A DNA stretch of 43,316 nucleotides from Ignavibacteria bacterium (GTDB taxonomy: Bacteria > Bacteroidota > Ignavibacteria > Kapaibacteriales > UBA2268), in NCBI GenBank assembly GCA_026417135.1, contig JAOADV010000005.1, forward strand, positions 1-43,316, in the 5' to 3' direction. Positions 20,315-28,691 of the stretch are shown piece after piece. Made by a program: the position numbers and the translations under genes. Position 1 is the first letter of the stretch; each line of letters begins with the position of its first letter. The notes under the pieces were generated by a model, which did no database searches, was not told where the DNA came from, and saw only the letters and a program-made list of their open reading frames with translations.

Positions 20315-21113
20315 AAGTAATCTCCCAATAACAAGAAATCAAAGTTTGCGAAAGTTCCTCGTGGATAAGACCATTAGTGGCAAGAATGTTGTTGCAATCA
20401 ATCCAATACTTTTCGCAATTATATTGGGTTACAAGCCCACCAGCCTCCTCGACAAGTAAAAATCCCGCAGCAACATCCCAAGGATTCAAATTAATTTCCC
20501 AAAAACCATCGAAACGACCACAAGCCACATAAGCTAAGTCGAGCGCTGCAGACCCAAGTCGTCGAACTGGGATACCCCGCTTGAGCATCATTACAAATTG
20601 CTCGACACAGTGCCCCGGATTATTATCTATGTTATATGGGAAACCAGTAACAAGAAAGGAGTCGTCGAGTTTGTCGCATTTCGAAACCTTGATTTTTTCA
20701 TCATTTAAAAAAGCCCCTTTACCACGTTCAGCAACAAACATTTCATCCAGAATTGGATTGTAAACCACACCAGTCAGAATTTCATACTGTCGCGAAAGTG
20801 CAATAGAAATACTAAAGATTGGAAGATTATGGGCGTAATTTACAGTCCCATCGAGTGGGTCTATAATCCAAACTAATTCATTCTTATCGAAAAAATTCGA
20901 ACTACCACTTTCTTCTGCAAGAAAAGAAGTTTCGGGAAATCTTTTAGACAAAGCATCGATAATATAATCCTCAGATTTACGGTCGAATTCAGTAACCAAG
21001 TTGTTCTTACCTTCCTTGTTGTCAATCCAAAAGTTGGTTCCAAAGCCCTCGAGAAGAATCTTTCCAGCTTTTCTTGCAACTTCGACAGCAGAATATGTAT
21101 AATCTGTAAACAT
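20298..21113 (-). CDS. suhB: Inositol monophosphatase family protein
   Basis: This 271-residue metal-dependent phosphatase belongs to the IMPase/SuhB superfamily. It has the metal-binding Glu in LAEESG, the signature WIIDPLDGTVNYAHNLP, and the C-terminal motif WDVAAGFLLVEEAGG. Substrates in the family include inositol-1-phosphate, histidinol phosphate and 3'-phosphoadenosine 5'-phosphate; the sequence does not choose between them. An upstream in-frame start at 21194 would add 27 hydrophobic residues not typical of the family, so ATG 21113 is preferred. It is the first gene of a compact unit with dapF and recG, and is divergent from the HNH gene. Confidence 0.92.
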   Translation of the reverse strand: MFTDYTYSAVEVARKAGKILLEGFGTNFWIDNKEGKNNLVTEFDRKSEDYIIDALSKRFPETSFLAEESGSSNFFDKNELVWIIDPLDGTVNYAHNLPIFSISIALSRQYEILTGVVYNPILDEMFVAERGKGAFLNDEKIKVSKCDKLDDSFLVTGFPYNIDNNPGHCVEQFVMMLKRGIPVRRLGSAALDLAYVACGRFDGFWEINLNPWDVAAGFLLVEEAGGLVTQYNCEKYWIDCNNILATNGLIHEELSQTLISCYWEITCGNQS

Positions 21114-21214
21114 AAAATTTTCGTATTTAACCAAAACTAACATCAGAAGGACGATAATAACAAAGTTTTGTTTAAGTAAACAAATAATTAACAAAATTAT
21201 TAAAATACTTTTGC

Positions 21215-21222
21215 TAAATTTG
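21215..21222 (+). promoter_or_regulatory. Possible -7 element (TAnnTTTG) for the HNH gene
   Basis: TAAATTTG matches the Bacteroidota -7 consensus. Transcription would start near 21229, just upstream of a strong AGGAGG at 21235-21240. That places the protein start well before the first in-frame ATG at 21380. Confidence 0.35.
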
Positions 21223-21234
21223 TAATTATAAGAT

Positions 21235-21240
21235 AGGAGG
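21235..21240 (+). promoter_or_regulatory. Shine-Dalgarno AGGAGG without an in-frame canonical start
   Basis: This is the strongest ribosome binding site I noticed in the window. In the HNH reading frame no ATG, GTG or TTG follows until 21380, 140 nt later. ATT at 21247 has ideal spacing but lies in another frame that stops at 21288. Confidence 0.4.
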
Positions 21241-21379
21241 TTTAGAATTCGACTTATTTGGGGAAAAAGACGAGCGATACCCGAATAAAAATCCTTTAAA
21301 GAGTAAAGTTCTTGTCCTTAATCAAAGTTATGAACCCATAAGCGTTTGTTCAGCGAAGAAAGCAATTATTTTACTTTTA

Positions 21380-21802
21380 ATGACAAAAGCCGAATTAGTC
21401 GCAACTAAAAACGGATTGAAAATTCGTTCGGTAAACCGAAACTTTCCTATCCCAAGTATAATTCGTATCCTAAGATATATTAAAATTCCATATAAAAGGA
21501 TTGAACTTTCGAGAAAAAATATTTTGCGAAGAGATGGCAATCGTTGTCAATATTGTGGCACCCATTCAACAAACTTAACAGTTGACCACGTCATTCCAAA
21601 ATCACGCGGTGGAACAGATTCTTGGGACAATCTCGTTGCTGCTTGTATCTCTTGCAACAACAAAAAAGGAAACCGAAGTCCAGAAGAAGCTGGAATGAAA
21701 CTTATCGCCAAGCCCAGAAAGCCCAACCACATAGTCTTTATTATAAATTTCGTTGGAAGTTCAATCGAAGAAGATTGGAAACCTTATCTATTCTTAGATT
21801 AA
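21380..21802 (+). CDS. HNH endonuclease-family protein (true N-terminus probably upstream)
   Basis: The visible ORF has 140 residues. Its HNH/zinc motif reads CQYCG (from residue 56), VDHVIPKSRGG, WDNLVAACISCN, with KKGNRSPEEAG after it. This is the widespread stand-alone HNH family of Bacteroidota and Chlorobiota, whose function is not established; it is not linked here to a mobile element or restriction system. The frame stays open upstream to 21218 and encodes KVLVLNQSYEPISV, the usual N-terminal motif of this family, so the ATG at 21380 truncates the protein. The likely start lies at about 21242-21251, after AGGAGG, but no standard start codon is there; a rare start or a sequence error is possible. 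It is divergent from suhB and convergent with actC. Confidence 0.85.
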   Translation: MTKAELVATKNGLKIRSVNRNFPIPSIIRILRYIKIPYKRIELSRKNILRRDGNRCQYCGTHSTNLTVDHVIPKSRGGTDSWDNLVAACISCNNKKGNRSPEEAGMKLIAKPRKPNHIVFIINFVGSSIEEDWKPYLFLD

Positions 21803-22003
21803 TTTATTTTACCAGAACCCTTTCATTTTTTACTGTTTTCTGCAATGACTTTTTAAATCCAAGTTTTTCAAATAGCAATAGCTGAAATATCTTTTAATAA
21901 ATTTGTAAAGCATTATACCAAAAAGGTTGATTTGAAATAGATTTTATTTTAAGTCTTCGGAAACCTTTGCAACAAAATTCTGAGCTATTTTTAATTTACT
22001 TCC

Positions 22004-23245
22004 TTAAAATTCATTCTTTGGTATAATTGGTACTCGCTTAGAAATTTCGTAAAAAGCAACCACAAAAAAACCAACAGCCCCAAGAGTAAGTGAAATATCA
22101 GTAAAAGTAGGTAGGTAAAACGATTCGTATCCAGAGACAAAATCTTTTGCAAGCACTGGGATAATCAGCAAATAACGCTCCAACCACATACCAACAATAA
22201 CAGCACCGGACACAAGCAATTGAATTTTTTTCTTCCCTTTTAATTTTCTAAACAAAAACAACTGGGGCAAAACGAACAACAAAATAAGCATAGCAATATT
22301 TAAAATATTAAAAGGAAAACTTAGCCTTGCTTGTACAATTTGCAATTCGAAAAAATTTTGTGAATAAAAAGAGTAAAATACTTCCAAAACGTAGAAATAG
22401 AGAAGAATATACGAAAAAGAAAGTACTAATTTAGAAATTTTCTCTCGAACTTCATCAGTAATCTCTTCCCCAAAATGGCTAAACTTCGATAGGACAACAG
22501 AAACGAAAAGAATAAAAGCCAATCCCGAATAAATTGCACCAACGACAAAAAAGATTGGGAGCGAAGTAGAATGCCAAGTAGGTAGAAACGTGGTCGAAAA
22601 ATCGTACGAAACAATTGTATGAACAGAAACTACAACAAAAGTCAGCACACCAGCAAAAATGTGGTAGCTCCATCGATATTCAATCCAATTGTCAAGAGAA
22701 CCAATCCAAATTTTTTCCTTTAATTTTCCGACAATTTTAGTTGGAATCTTCGATTTCAGTTTTACATATTCCAAATCGGGTAGAATTCCAAAAATCCAAA
22801 ACAAAAAACTCAAAATAAAATACGAGAAAACTGCAATCACATCCCAAGTGATAGCAGACATAAAATTTGGGTAAGCCAACATTTGATTTGGATAAGGGAA
22901 AAGCCAATAAAAAAACCAAGGCCTACCCATATGAAGGAACGGAAAGAACGCAGAAATGACAATTGTGATAATAGTCATTGTTTCTGCAACTCGGTGAATT
23001 GGCTTACGCCAGCTTTGTCGAAGAAGGTAAAATACTGCAGAAATCAGCGTTCCAGAATGAGAAACTCCTATCCAAAAAACAAAATTTACAATTTCAATCC
23101 CCCAAACGACTTTTGAATTCAAACCCCAACTTTTTAAGCCGACTATAAGAGTATAAATCGCAGAAGTAAAACCTAAAAGAACAAAAAGCCAAGAGATGCT
23201 AAGAATTATCTTTTTTATAAAACTATACCTACTCATCCGATACAT
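22004..23245 (-). CDS. actC: Alternative complex III subunit ActC (NrfD family, quinol-binding membrane subunit)
   Basis: This 413-residue multi-spanning membrane protein belongs to the NrfD/PsrC family. Motifs match ActC: FWIGVSHSGTLISAVFYLLR, HRVAETMTI, FFPFLHMGRPWFFYWLFPYPN and SAITWDVIAVFSYF. Membrane segments cover most of the length. It should carry the quinol-oxidising site next to the iron-sulfur subunit ActB. ATG 23245 overlaps actB by 17 nt; a second ATG at 23236 would overlap by 8 nt and is equally possible. It is the last gene of the cluster: actD, actE and actF do not follow; the next gene is the convergent HNH. Confidence 0.92.
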   Translation of the reverse strand: MYRMSRYSFIKKIILSISWLFVLLGFTSAIYTLIVGLKSWGLNSKVVWGIEIVNFVFWIGVSHSGTLISAVFYLLRQSWRKPIHRVAETMTIITIVISAFFPFLHMGRPWFFYWLFPYPNQMLAYPNFMSAITWDVIAVFSYFILSFLFWIFGILPDLEYVKLKSKIPTKIVGKLKEKIWIGSLDNWIEYRWSYHIFAGVLTFVVVSVHTIVSYDFSTTFLPTWHSTSLPIFFVVGAIYSGLAFILFVSVVLSKFSHFGEEITDEVREKISKLVLSFSYILLYFYVLEVFYSFYSQNFFELQIVQARLSFPFNILNIAMLILLFVLPQLFLFRKLKGKKKIQLLVSGAVIVGMWLERYLLIIPVLAKDFVSGYESFYLPTFTDISLTLGAVGFFVVAFYEISKRVPIIPKNEF

Positions 23246-25976
23246 TCAAGAAATACAAAATGTTGGGGGAAGTATTCAACTTTGGCAACAAATATTTTAC
23301 TTCCGAATTTTTGTGAGAAGTTAGAATTTTTTCTTTTCTACCAAAAAACAACGCAGAAACTGGACAAGCCTCTTGGCAAGCAGTCTTTACATCGTATTCA
23401 TATTCTTCATTTCCTTTGAGTTTAGAAAGCGATTTGGCAAAATTTATACGATGAATGCAAAAAGTACATTTTTCGCTAACTCCTCGCGAACGAATCGTAA
23501 CGAAGGGATTCGACATTCTTGGGAGAAAGTTAAGATGAGCTTCCGTACTCGAAATAAAATTAAACTTACGGACCTTGTAAGGGCAATTTACCATACAAAA
23601 ACGGGAGCCGACACAACGACTATAGGTCATCTCGTTTATCCCTTCTTGAATATGACTTGTTGCACCAACAGGACATACGCTTTCGCAAGGGGCGAAATCA
23701 CAATGTTGACACATAATTGGCAAAAATATAACCTCTTTACCATATTTTGGCTCGGCAAATTTCTGTATGCCTATCCAAAACATATCCCTTTCTTTACTGA
23801 TGAATTCGATTCCTACAATTGGTATGTTGTTTTCTATTTGGCAAGCAACCATACATAAATTACATCCAATGCATTTCTGAACATCAACAGACATTACCCA
23901 TTTTCTATCTTGCAAAATCCTATTTTTATTAATAGATTTCGATTCATCGTAACCCGTAGTCCCCAAAATCTCTTCAAGTTTTATATCCGAGAAGTTATTC
24001 CGTGAAAATTTTGCTAAATGTATCTTGCGACCTAACAATCTTTCAAACCTTACGTTGGAAATGTCCAGATAGTAATAATTTTGCTTCCTTACAAGATCTA
24101 CCAAATCCAAGTAATCAAAGTCGAAGTTTTTATGAATGTAATAGTTATCGTAATAAAAAAAATAATTTGCTTTTGAGTTTTCAAGAGATACAATTGGAAA
24201 TACCAGTTCTTTTAAGTCTGAAAATTTAAGGCAATAGGTTTCCCCATCGAGCAATTCCATTTTGCCAAATAAATCCAACGAGGTAAACAAAGGAATACCC
24301 CAAGTTGCACTGCTAATAGGTTCCGGTATCTCATTTAAGTAGATATTATAGGAATATTCACCTGCATAAGAGTATTGATGGGGAATTATCAGGATTTCTT
24401 TGCTCTGCAACCTTTGCTGGCTCAAGCTTTGCTTTATAAATTCAATAGATGTACGAAGTTGTACTCGACCTAAGTTTGGGTGGGGACATTGGTCTGACCC
24501 CTTAGAGAAAAATCCTTCAGATAAATTTTCTCGTAGTTCTACACTATCGAAACTTTCGGAATATCTTTTAAAAATAAAACTTTTGTATTCTTCAAGATTA
24601 AATTTCCTTTTACTTAAATAATCTTTTAGACAAAACAAGAATTCTGGCGTAGAAATAGAATTAGAATTTAAAGGGAAAATAATCTGTTGTTGTGCAGAAA
24701 TCGAACCGTCAAAATTAGCATAGTCCAACCAAAATTCAAGATAATGTTTAGCAGGGAAATAACATCCGCTATGCTCTACGAGTTTGTTTGCATAAAGCGA
24801 AGAAGATACAACATTCTCTTTTGGGTAGTCTTCTATAAATTCACTGAGTGGGCTGTTTAACGAAAAATACGGGTTGTAATTTAAGAAAACAACTTTACCA
24901 ATGTTTTGTGTTTTTAAAAGCGATGAGTCAAACTTTTCGAGAAAGTTACTTTTTTCTGACAAATCAATCTTATGATAATTTAGCGTAAAGGTATTACCAT
25001 TCGTTATGTAATCCAGCAAATAGCAAATTAAATGAAGAGTTGGACTTGCAAAGTCGGAACAAAGAAATACGACATTTCCACGATTACGTAAAATTTCATC
25101 AATTAATTCTTGCGATATTAATTCATTTTCTCTAAGTGATATGTCATCAAGTTCAACGAAAGCAGAGCCACTGTTAACAAATTCTTTCGAAAGTAGAGTT
25201 AATAAATTGAAAGCAACTCTTTCTATTTCATAATTACTTAATATATATCTTCTGTTCGAATTCATTCCAGTAAGAGAAACTATGCTTTCGAAGGTATAAA
25301 TCTTATGCTTTTTTGGATTGAATTTATTTGCATAAAAAGGAAAAAACAAGTCGTTAAAGAGGAAATCTCTTTCAAAGTTGACAATGATTTTAGTTTCGTG
25401 AATATCTTTTAGGATATAAAATTTTTCATCGAAAATCATCCGATTTGCCGAAATTTGGTTCGAACAAAAGTCGAAGGTGGGTAAATTATAAATAGCAAGA
25501 TTTTCGAAAGAGTTTTGTAAATCGAGCTGAAGTTTCCAAATAGTTGGAGAATGAAGGTATTCACAAAAGACGAGAACTTTTTGCCCTTTCTTGATAGTTT
25601 CAAGCAAACTTTCGAAAGTATGCGATAGAACTTCGCTTAGATTAAACTTTTTATCTCCAATTCGAGGGTGATTAAATCGGAGCGGGTCGTAAAGATTGTA
25701 TAACGAAGCCAAAATCGGTGCAGCTAAAGCACCTTTCGAAAAGGGATGGAAAGGGTTTCCCGAAATCCAAAATGGTGCATCGTTGATTGTTTTAACATTA
25801 ATACCAACGGGAAACCCCGACCAAGGAAATGTTGTGGAGTAATTTGCAACATTTTCGAAAGGGGGGAAATAATCTTGTTTAACTTTGCTCGTGAAGATTA
25901 AATCTGGCCGCCGACAAGAAGAAAATAAAAAAAAACTTGACCAAAGCAAACGCGACAAAAAGTCTCTTCTTTCCAT
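23229..25976 (-). CDS. actB: Alternative complex III subunit ActB (molybdopterin-oxidoreductase-like plus ferredoxin-like domains)
   Basis: This 915-residue periplasmic subunit has an N-terminal twin-arginine-like start (MERRDFLSRLL) and a hydrophobic stretch ending LFSSC, possibly a lipidated Tat signal. Residues ~40-600 resemble a molybdoenzyme but lack an N-terminal FeS cysteine motif, as in ActB, which carries no molybdenum. The C-terminal part holds four cysteine groups: CIGCNLCMVAC, CQHCDFAPCESVCP, CVGSRFCMVNCPYKVR and CTFCIHRIN with ACQEACP. These should bind the FeS clusters that pass electrons from quinol to the ActA haems. It starts 2 nt after actA. It seems somewhat shorter than the ~1000 residues I recall for the family. 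One of the three GATC sites lies here (24095). Confidence 0.92.
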   Translation of the reverse strand: MERRDFLSRLLWSSFFLFSSCRRPDLIFTSKVKQDYFPPFENVANYSTTFPWSGFPVGINVKTINDAPFWISGNPFHPFSKGALAAPILASLYNLYDPLRFNHPRIGDKKFNLSEVLSHTFESLLETIKKGQKVLVFCEYLHSPTIWKLQLDLQNSFENLAIYNLPTFDFCSNQISANRMIFDEKFYILKDIHETKIIVNFERDFLFNDLFFPFYANKFNPKKHKIYTFESIVSLTGMNSNRRYILSNYEIERVAFNLLTLLSKEFVNSGSAFVELDDISLRENELISQELIDEILRNRGNVVFLCSDFASPTLHLICYLLDYITNGNTFTLNYHKIDLSEKSNFLEKFDSSLLKTQNIGKVVFLNYNPYFSLNSPLSEFIEDYPKENVVSSSLYANKLVEHSGCYFPAKHYLEFWLDYANFDGSISAQQQIIFPLNSNSISTPEFLFCLKDYLSKRKFNLEEYKSFIFKRYSESFDSVELRENLSEGFFSKGSDQCPHPNLGRVQLRTSIEFIKQSLSQQRLQSKEILIIPHQYSYAGEYSYNIYLNEIPEPISSATWGIPLFTSLDLFGKMELLDGETYCLKFSDLKELVFPIVSLENSKANYFFYYDNYYIHKNFDFDYLDLVDLVRKQNYYYLDISNVRFERLLGRKIHLAKFSRNNFSDIKLEEILGTTGYDESKSINKNRILQDRKWVMSVDVQKCIGCNLCMVACQIENNIPIVGIEFISKERDMFWIGIQKFAEPKYGKEVIFLPIMCQHCDFAPCESVCPVGATSHIQEGINEMTYSRCVGSRFCMVNCPYKVRKFNFISSTEAHLNFLPRMSNPFVTIRSRGVSEKCTFCIHRINFAKSLSKLKGNEEYEYDVKTACQEACPVSALFFGRKEKILTSHKNSEVKYLLPKLNTSPNILYFLNVSDE

Positions 25977-25978
25977 AC

Positions 25979-26632
25979 TTAATTATGGCAGCTTGAACAT
26001 TCAATAGAGGCTGGTTGCAAAGGTTTGGAAATAGGAATTATAAGCCTAAGATTATACTCTAAAACTTTATGAGAAGGAAAAGAACTATCCAAAGAGTCTT
26101 GTGGAATATAAAAAATCCCCGAAATTTCCCTTGGCGAGATAGCATAAGCTGAGGGATTCTTATGGCATTCAACACACCATCCCATTGTCAAAGGACGAAC
26201 TCGATAGACAGAATCCATTTCTTCAACATTTCCGTGGCAAGTTGCACAGTCTATTCCAGAGCGAATATGGTGACTATGGCTAAATCTTACATAATCGGGC
26301 AAGTCGTAAACTTTATTCCAATTTAGAGAAATTAAGCTATCGTAGGAATAAACAACATTCTTAAGGAATTCGCTTTCAGTTTTCAAGGCTATATGACAGG
26401 TCATACAAGTTCGGGTCGTCGGGTAATTAGCGTAAGAATTTATTTCAACTTGATGATGACAAAAAAGACAGCTAATATTGTATCTACTGTGAACTTTATG
26501 TGAAAAAGAGACACTTTGAATAGGAGTATAACCAACACCGGTCCGTAGGTATGTTAAAATTAAAAAGAGGTTGAAAGCTAAAAGAATTAAAACTAAAACA
26601 AGAGCAAAAACTTTTTGTAAAGTGTATTTCAT
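25979..26632 (-). CDS. actA: Alternative complex III subunit ActA, pentahaem cytochrome c
   Basis: The 217-residue protein has one N-terminal membrane anchor (~8-29) and exactly five CxxCH haem-binding motifs: CLFCH, CMTCH, CATCH, CVECH and CSSCH at the very C-terminus. Extra His residues (FSHKVHSR, FSHSHHIRSG) are likely distal ligands. Five haems with one anchor match ActA, the periplasmic electron-transfer subunit. It leads the actA-actB-actC unit and is divergent from htpG across 94 nt. Confidence 0.92.
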   Translation of the reverse strand: MKYTLQKVFALVLVLILLAFNLFLILTYLRTGVGYTPIQSVSFSHKVHSRYNISCLFCHHQVEINSYANYPTTRTCMTCHIALKTESEFLKNVVYSYDSLISLNWNKVYDLPDYVRFSHSHHIRSGIDCATCHGNVEEMDSVYRVRPLTMGWCVECHKNPSAYAISPREISGIFYIPQDSLDSSFPSHKVLEYNLRLIIPISKPLQPASIECSSCHN

Positions 26633-26726
26633 AAAAGCAAAAATAGTAGAAAAACCGCAAATGTTTAAATATTCAACGATTTAATTCGTTTATGTGTTTA
26701 TATTGTAGTCAAAATGGGGGCTAATC

Positions 26727-28604
26727 TTGAATACCGACAAAATAAAACCACAAGAGTTCGAGTTTGTTGCTGAAATCAAGCAATTGTTGGATATCATTAT
26801 TAATTCATTATATACACATCCAGAAATATTCATCCGAGAGTTAGTTTCAAATTCATCCGATGCACTCAACAAAATAAGATTAATAAGTTTAACACAACAT
26901 AACATCCAAAGCCCCGAGCTGGAGCTACGAATCGACATAACAGTCGACCCAACAACAAACAAGTTCTCCATCGAAGACACTGGAATTGGAATGACCCGAG
27001 ACGAAGTAATAAGGCAAATTGGAACTATTGCCCATTCCGGAACATCGAATTTTTTAAAACCTTTTGCCAATGACCAAAAACAATTAGATATAAACTTAAT
27101 TGGACGATTTGGGGTAGGCTTTTATTCAGTATTTATGGTAACAGAAGAAGTTACTCTCGAAACACGCTCGTACTTACCAGATTCAACTGCTGTTCGGTGG
27201 AAATCCTCTGGAAAAGAAAAATACATAGTCGAAGAAATTGAGCGAGAACGAAGAGGTACACTTGTTTACTTTAACTTGAAACCAGAACACAAGGAATTTG
27301 CCAATCCCGAAAAGGTAAAAGAAATTATTAAACGATACTCTAATTTTGTCGGCTTTCCAATCTATGTTAACAATGAAAGAGTTAATACTATTGAATCCAT
27401 TTGGCATAAGAAGAAAGAAGAGCTCGAAGAAACTGAAGTAATCGAATTCTATAAATTCATTACAAACGATACAAATCCACCTCTGTCTTTTTTCCCCATA
27501 CAAGTTGAAGGTACTGTGAATTTCAAAGCACTATTATTTATTCCCGATAGTCCACCCAAGCTTTTTTGGCAGTCCTTTTTTGAAAAAACTATTCATTTGT
27601 ATTCACACAGAGTATTTATCCAAGACGATAACTCGGAAATACTACCCGAATACTTGCGTTTTGTAAGAGGAGTTCTCGATACCGAAGATTTACCATTGAA
27701 CATTTCCCGAGAAACTATTCAAAATTCTCCAGTAATTTCAAAAATTCGACAAATCCTGACATCGAGAATTTTGAATCACCTCGAAGAATTGCTTACAACA
27801 AATCCAGATAAATACGACAGATTCATCGAAACCTTTGGTCAAATATTAAAAGGCGGAATTTCTATTGATTCATCAAACAAAGAACGGATAATAAGCTTGC
27901 TTAAATACCAAAGCACAACACTTCCAAAGGGTCAATACACAACCTTAGATGATTACATTGCACGAATGAAAGAAGGTCAAAAGTCAATCTATTACGTTCT
28001 CGCTAATAGTAGGGATTTAATCGAAAGGAATCCAAATTTAGAATACTTCAAAAGAAACAATCTTGAAGTACTTATTATGACAGACCCGATAGACGCTTTT
28101 GTGGTACCTTTCATCACAGAATATAAAGACAAACCTTTAAAATCTATCGACAAAGCCGACCCAGAAATAAAAAAAGATGAAACCTACGAAGCTAAAAAAT
28201 TAGACCCAGTTTTGGCTAATAAACTATTCGAAAGATTTAAACAAGTTTTAGGCGACAAGGTGCTAAATGTACAAGAGTCGAACCGATTGATAGAGTTCCC
28301 AATTACACTCGTAGCACCCCAATATGGGCTCGACCCACAATCCGAAAAGATTTTCAAAATTCTTGATAAAGACTTTATCAAGACAAAAAGAATTTTAGAA
28401 ATTAACACTTCTCATCCATTAATTTGTAATTTAGCAGAGATTGTAGATAAGAATTCAGATGAAAAAATTCTGAACGATATTATTCTACAACTTTACGAAG
28501 GAACTTTGCTTTTGGATGGAGAAATTGAAAATACACTTGGTTTTGTTGAACGCCTAAATAACTTGATACAACAATTGACAGACTTTTTAAAATATAAAAG
28601 TTAA
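26727..28604 (+). CDS. htpG: Hsp90-family chaperone HtpG
   Basis: HtpG is the bacterial Hsp90, an ATP-dependent cytoplasmic chaperone that works with DnaK. The 625-residue length is normal. GHKL ATP-site motifs are ELVSNSSDALNKIR (from 38), DTGIGM (84-89) and IGTIAHSGTSNF (from 98), then GRFGVGFYSVFMV in the lid region. The start is TTG at 26727; the nearby ATG at 26714 is out of frame and soon stops. A GGGGG run 6 nt upstream of the TTG may serve as ribosome binding site. queA follows 87 nt downstream. No CIRCE or other heat-shock operator was seen. Confidence 0.96.
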   Translation: MNTDKIKPQEFEFVAEIKQLLDIIINSLYTHPEIFIRELVSNSSDALNKIRLISLTQHNIQSPELELRIDITVDPTTNKFSIEDTGIGMTRDEVIRQIGTIAHSGTSNFLKPFANDQKQLDINLIGRFGVGFYSVFMVTEEVTLETRSYLPDSTAVRWKSSGKEKYIVEEIERERRGTLVYFNLKPEHKEFANPEKVKEIIKRYSNFVGFPIYVNNERVNTIESIWHKKKEELEETEVIEFYKFITNDTNPPLSFFPIQVEGTVNFKALLFIPDSPPKLFWQSFFEKTIHLYSHRVFIQDDNSEILPEYLRFVRGVLDTEDLPLNISRETIQNSPVISKIRQILTSRILNHLEELLTTNPDKYDRFIETFGQILKGGISIDSSNKERIISLLKYQSTTLPKGQYTTLDDYIARMKEGQKSIYYVLANSRDLIERNPNLEYFKRNNLEVLIMTDPIDAFVVPFITEYKDKPLKSIDKADPEIKKDETYEAKKLDPVLANKLFERFKQVLGDKVLNVQESNRLIEFPITLVAPQYGLDPQSEKIFKILDKDFIKTKRILEINTSHPLICNLAEIVDKNSDEKILNDIILQLYEGTLLLDGEIENTLGFVERLNNLIQQLTDFLKYKS

Positions 28605-28691
28605 GAATATTATAATAAAAAATTAGTAATTCGTTAAATAATTTGTCTAAACATAGATTGTAGGGTTAACTTTCTAAATTAAGGGAAAAGT

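Noticed and set aside
21114-21194. Longer suhB ORF from 21194
   Set aside because: The extension is a hydrophobic run not found in IMPase proteins; ATG 21113 gives the normal N-terminus.
21380-21802. CRISPR- or IscB-like nuclease
   Set aside because: It is a small stand-alone HNH protein with no RuvC-like domain, no array and no guide RNA-like region nearby.
22004-26632. Polysulfide or nitrite reductase (Psr/Nrf) complex
   Set aside because: The molybdoenzyme-like and FeS domains are fused in one protein without an N-terminal FeS motif, and a pentahaem cytochrome leads the operon; this is the alternative complex III arrangement.
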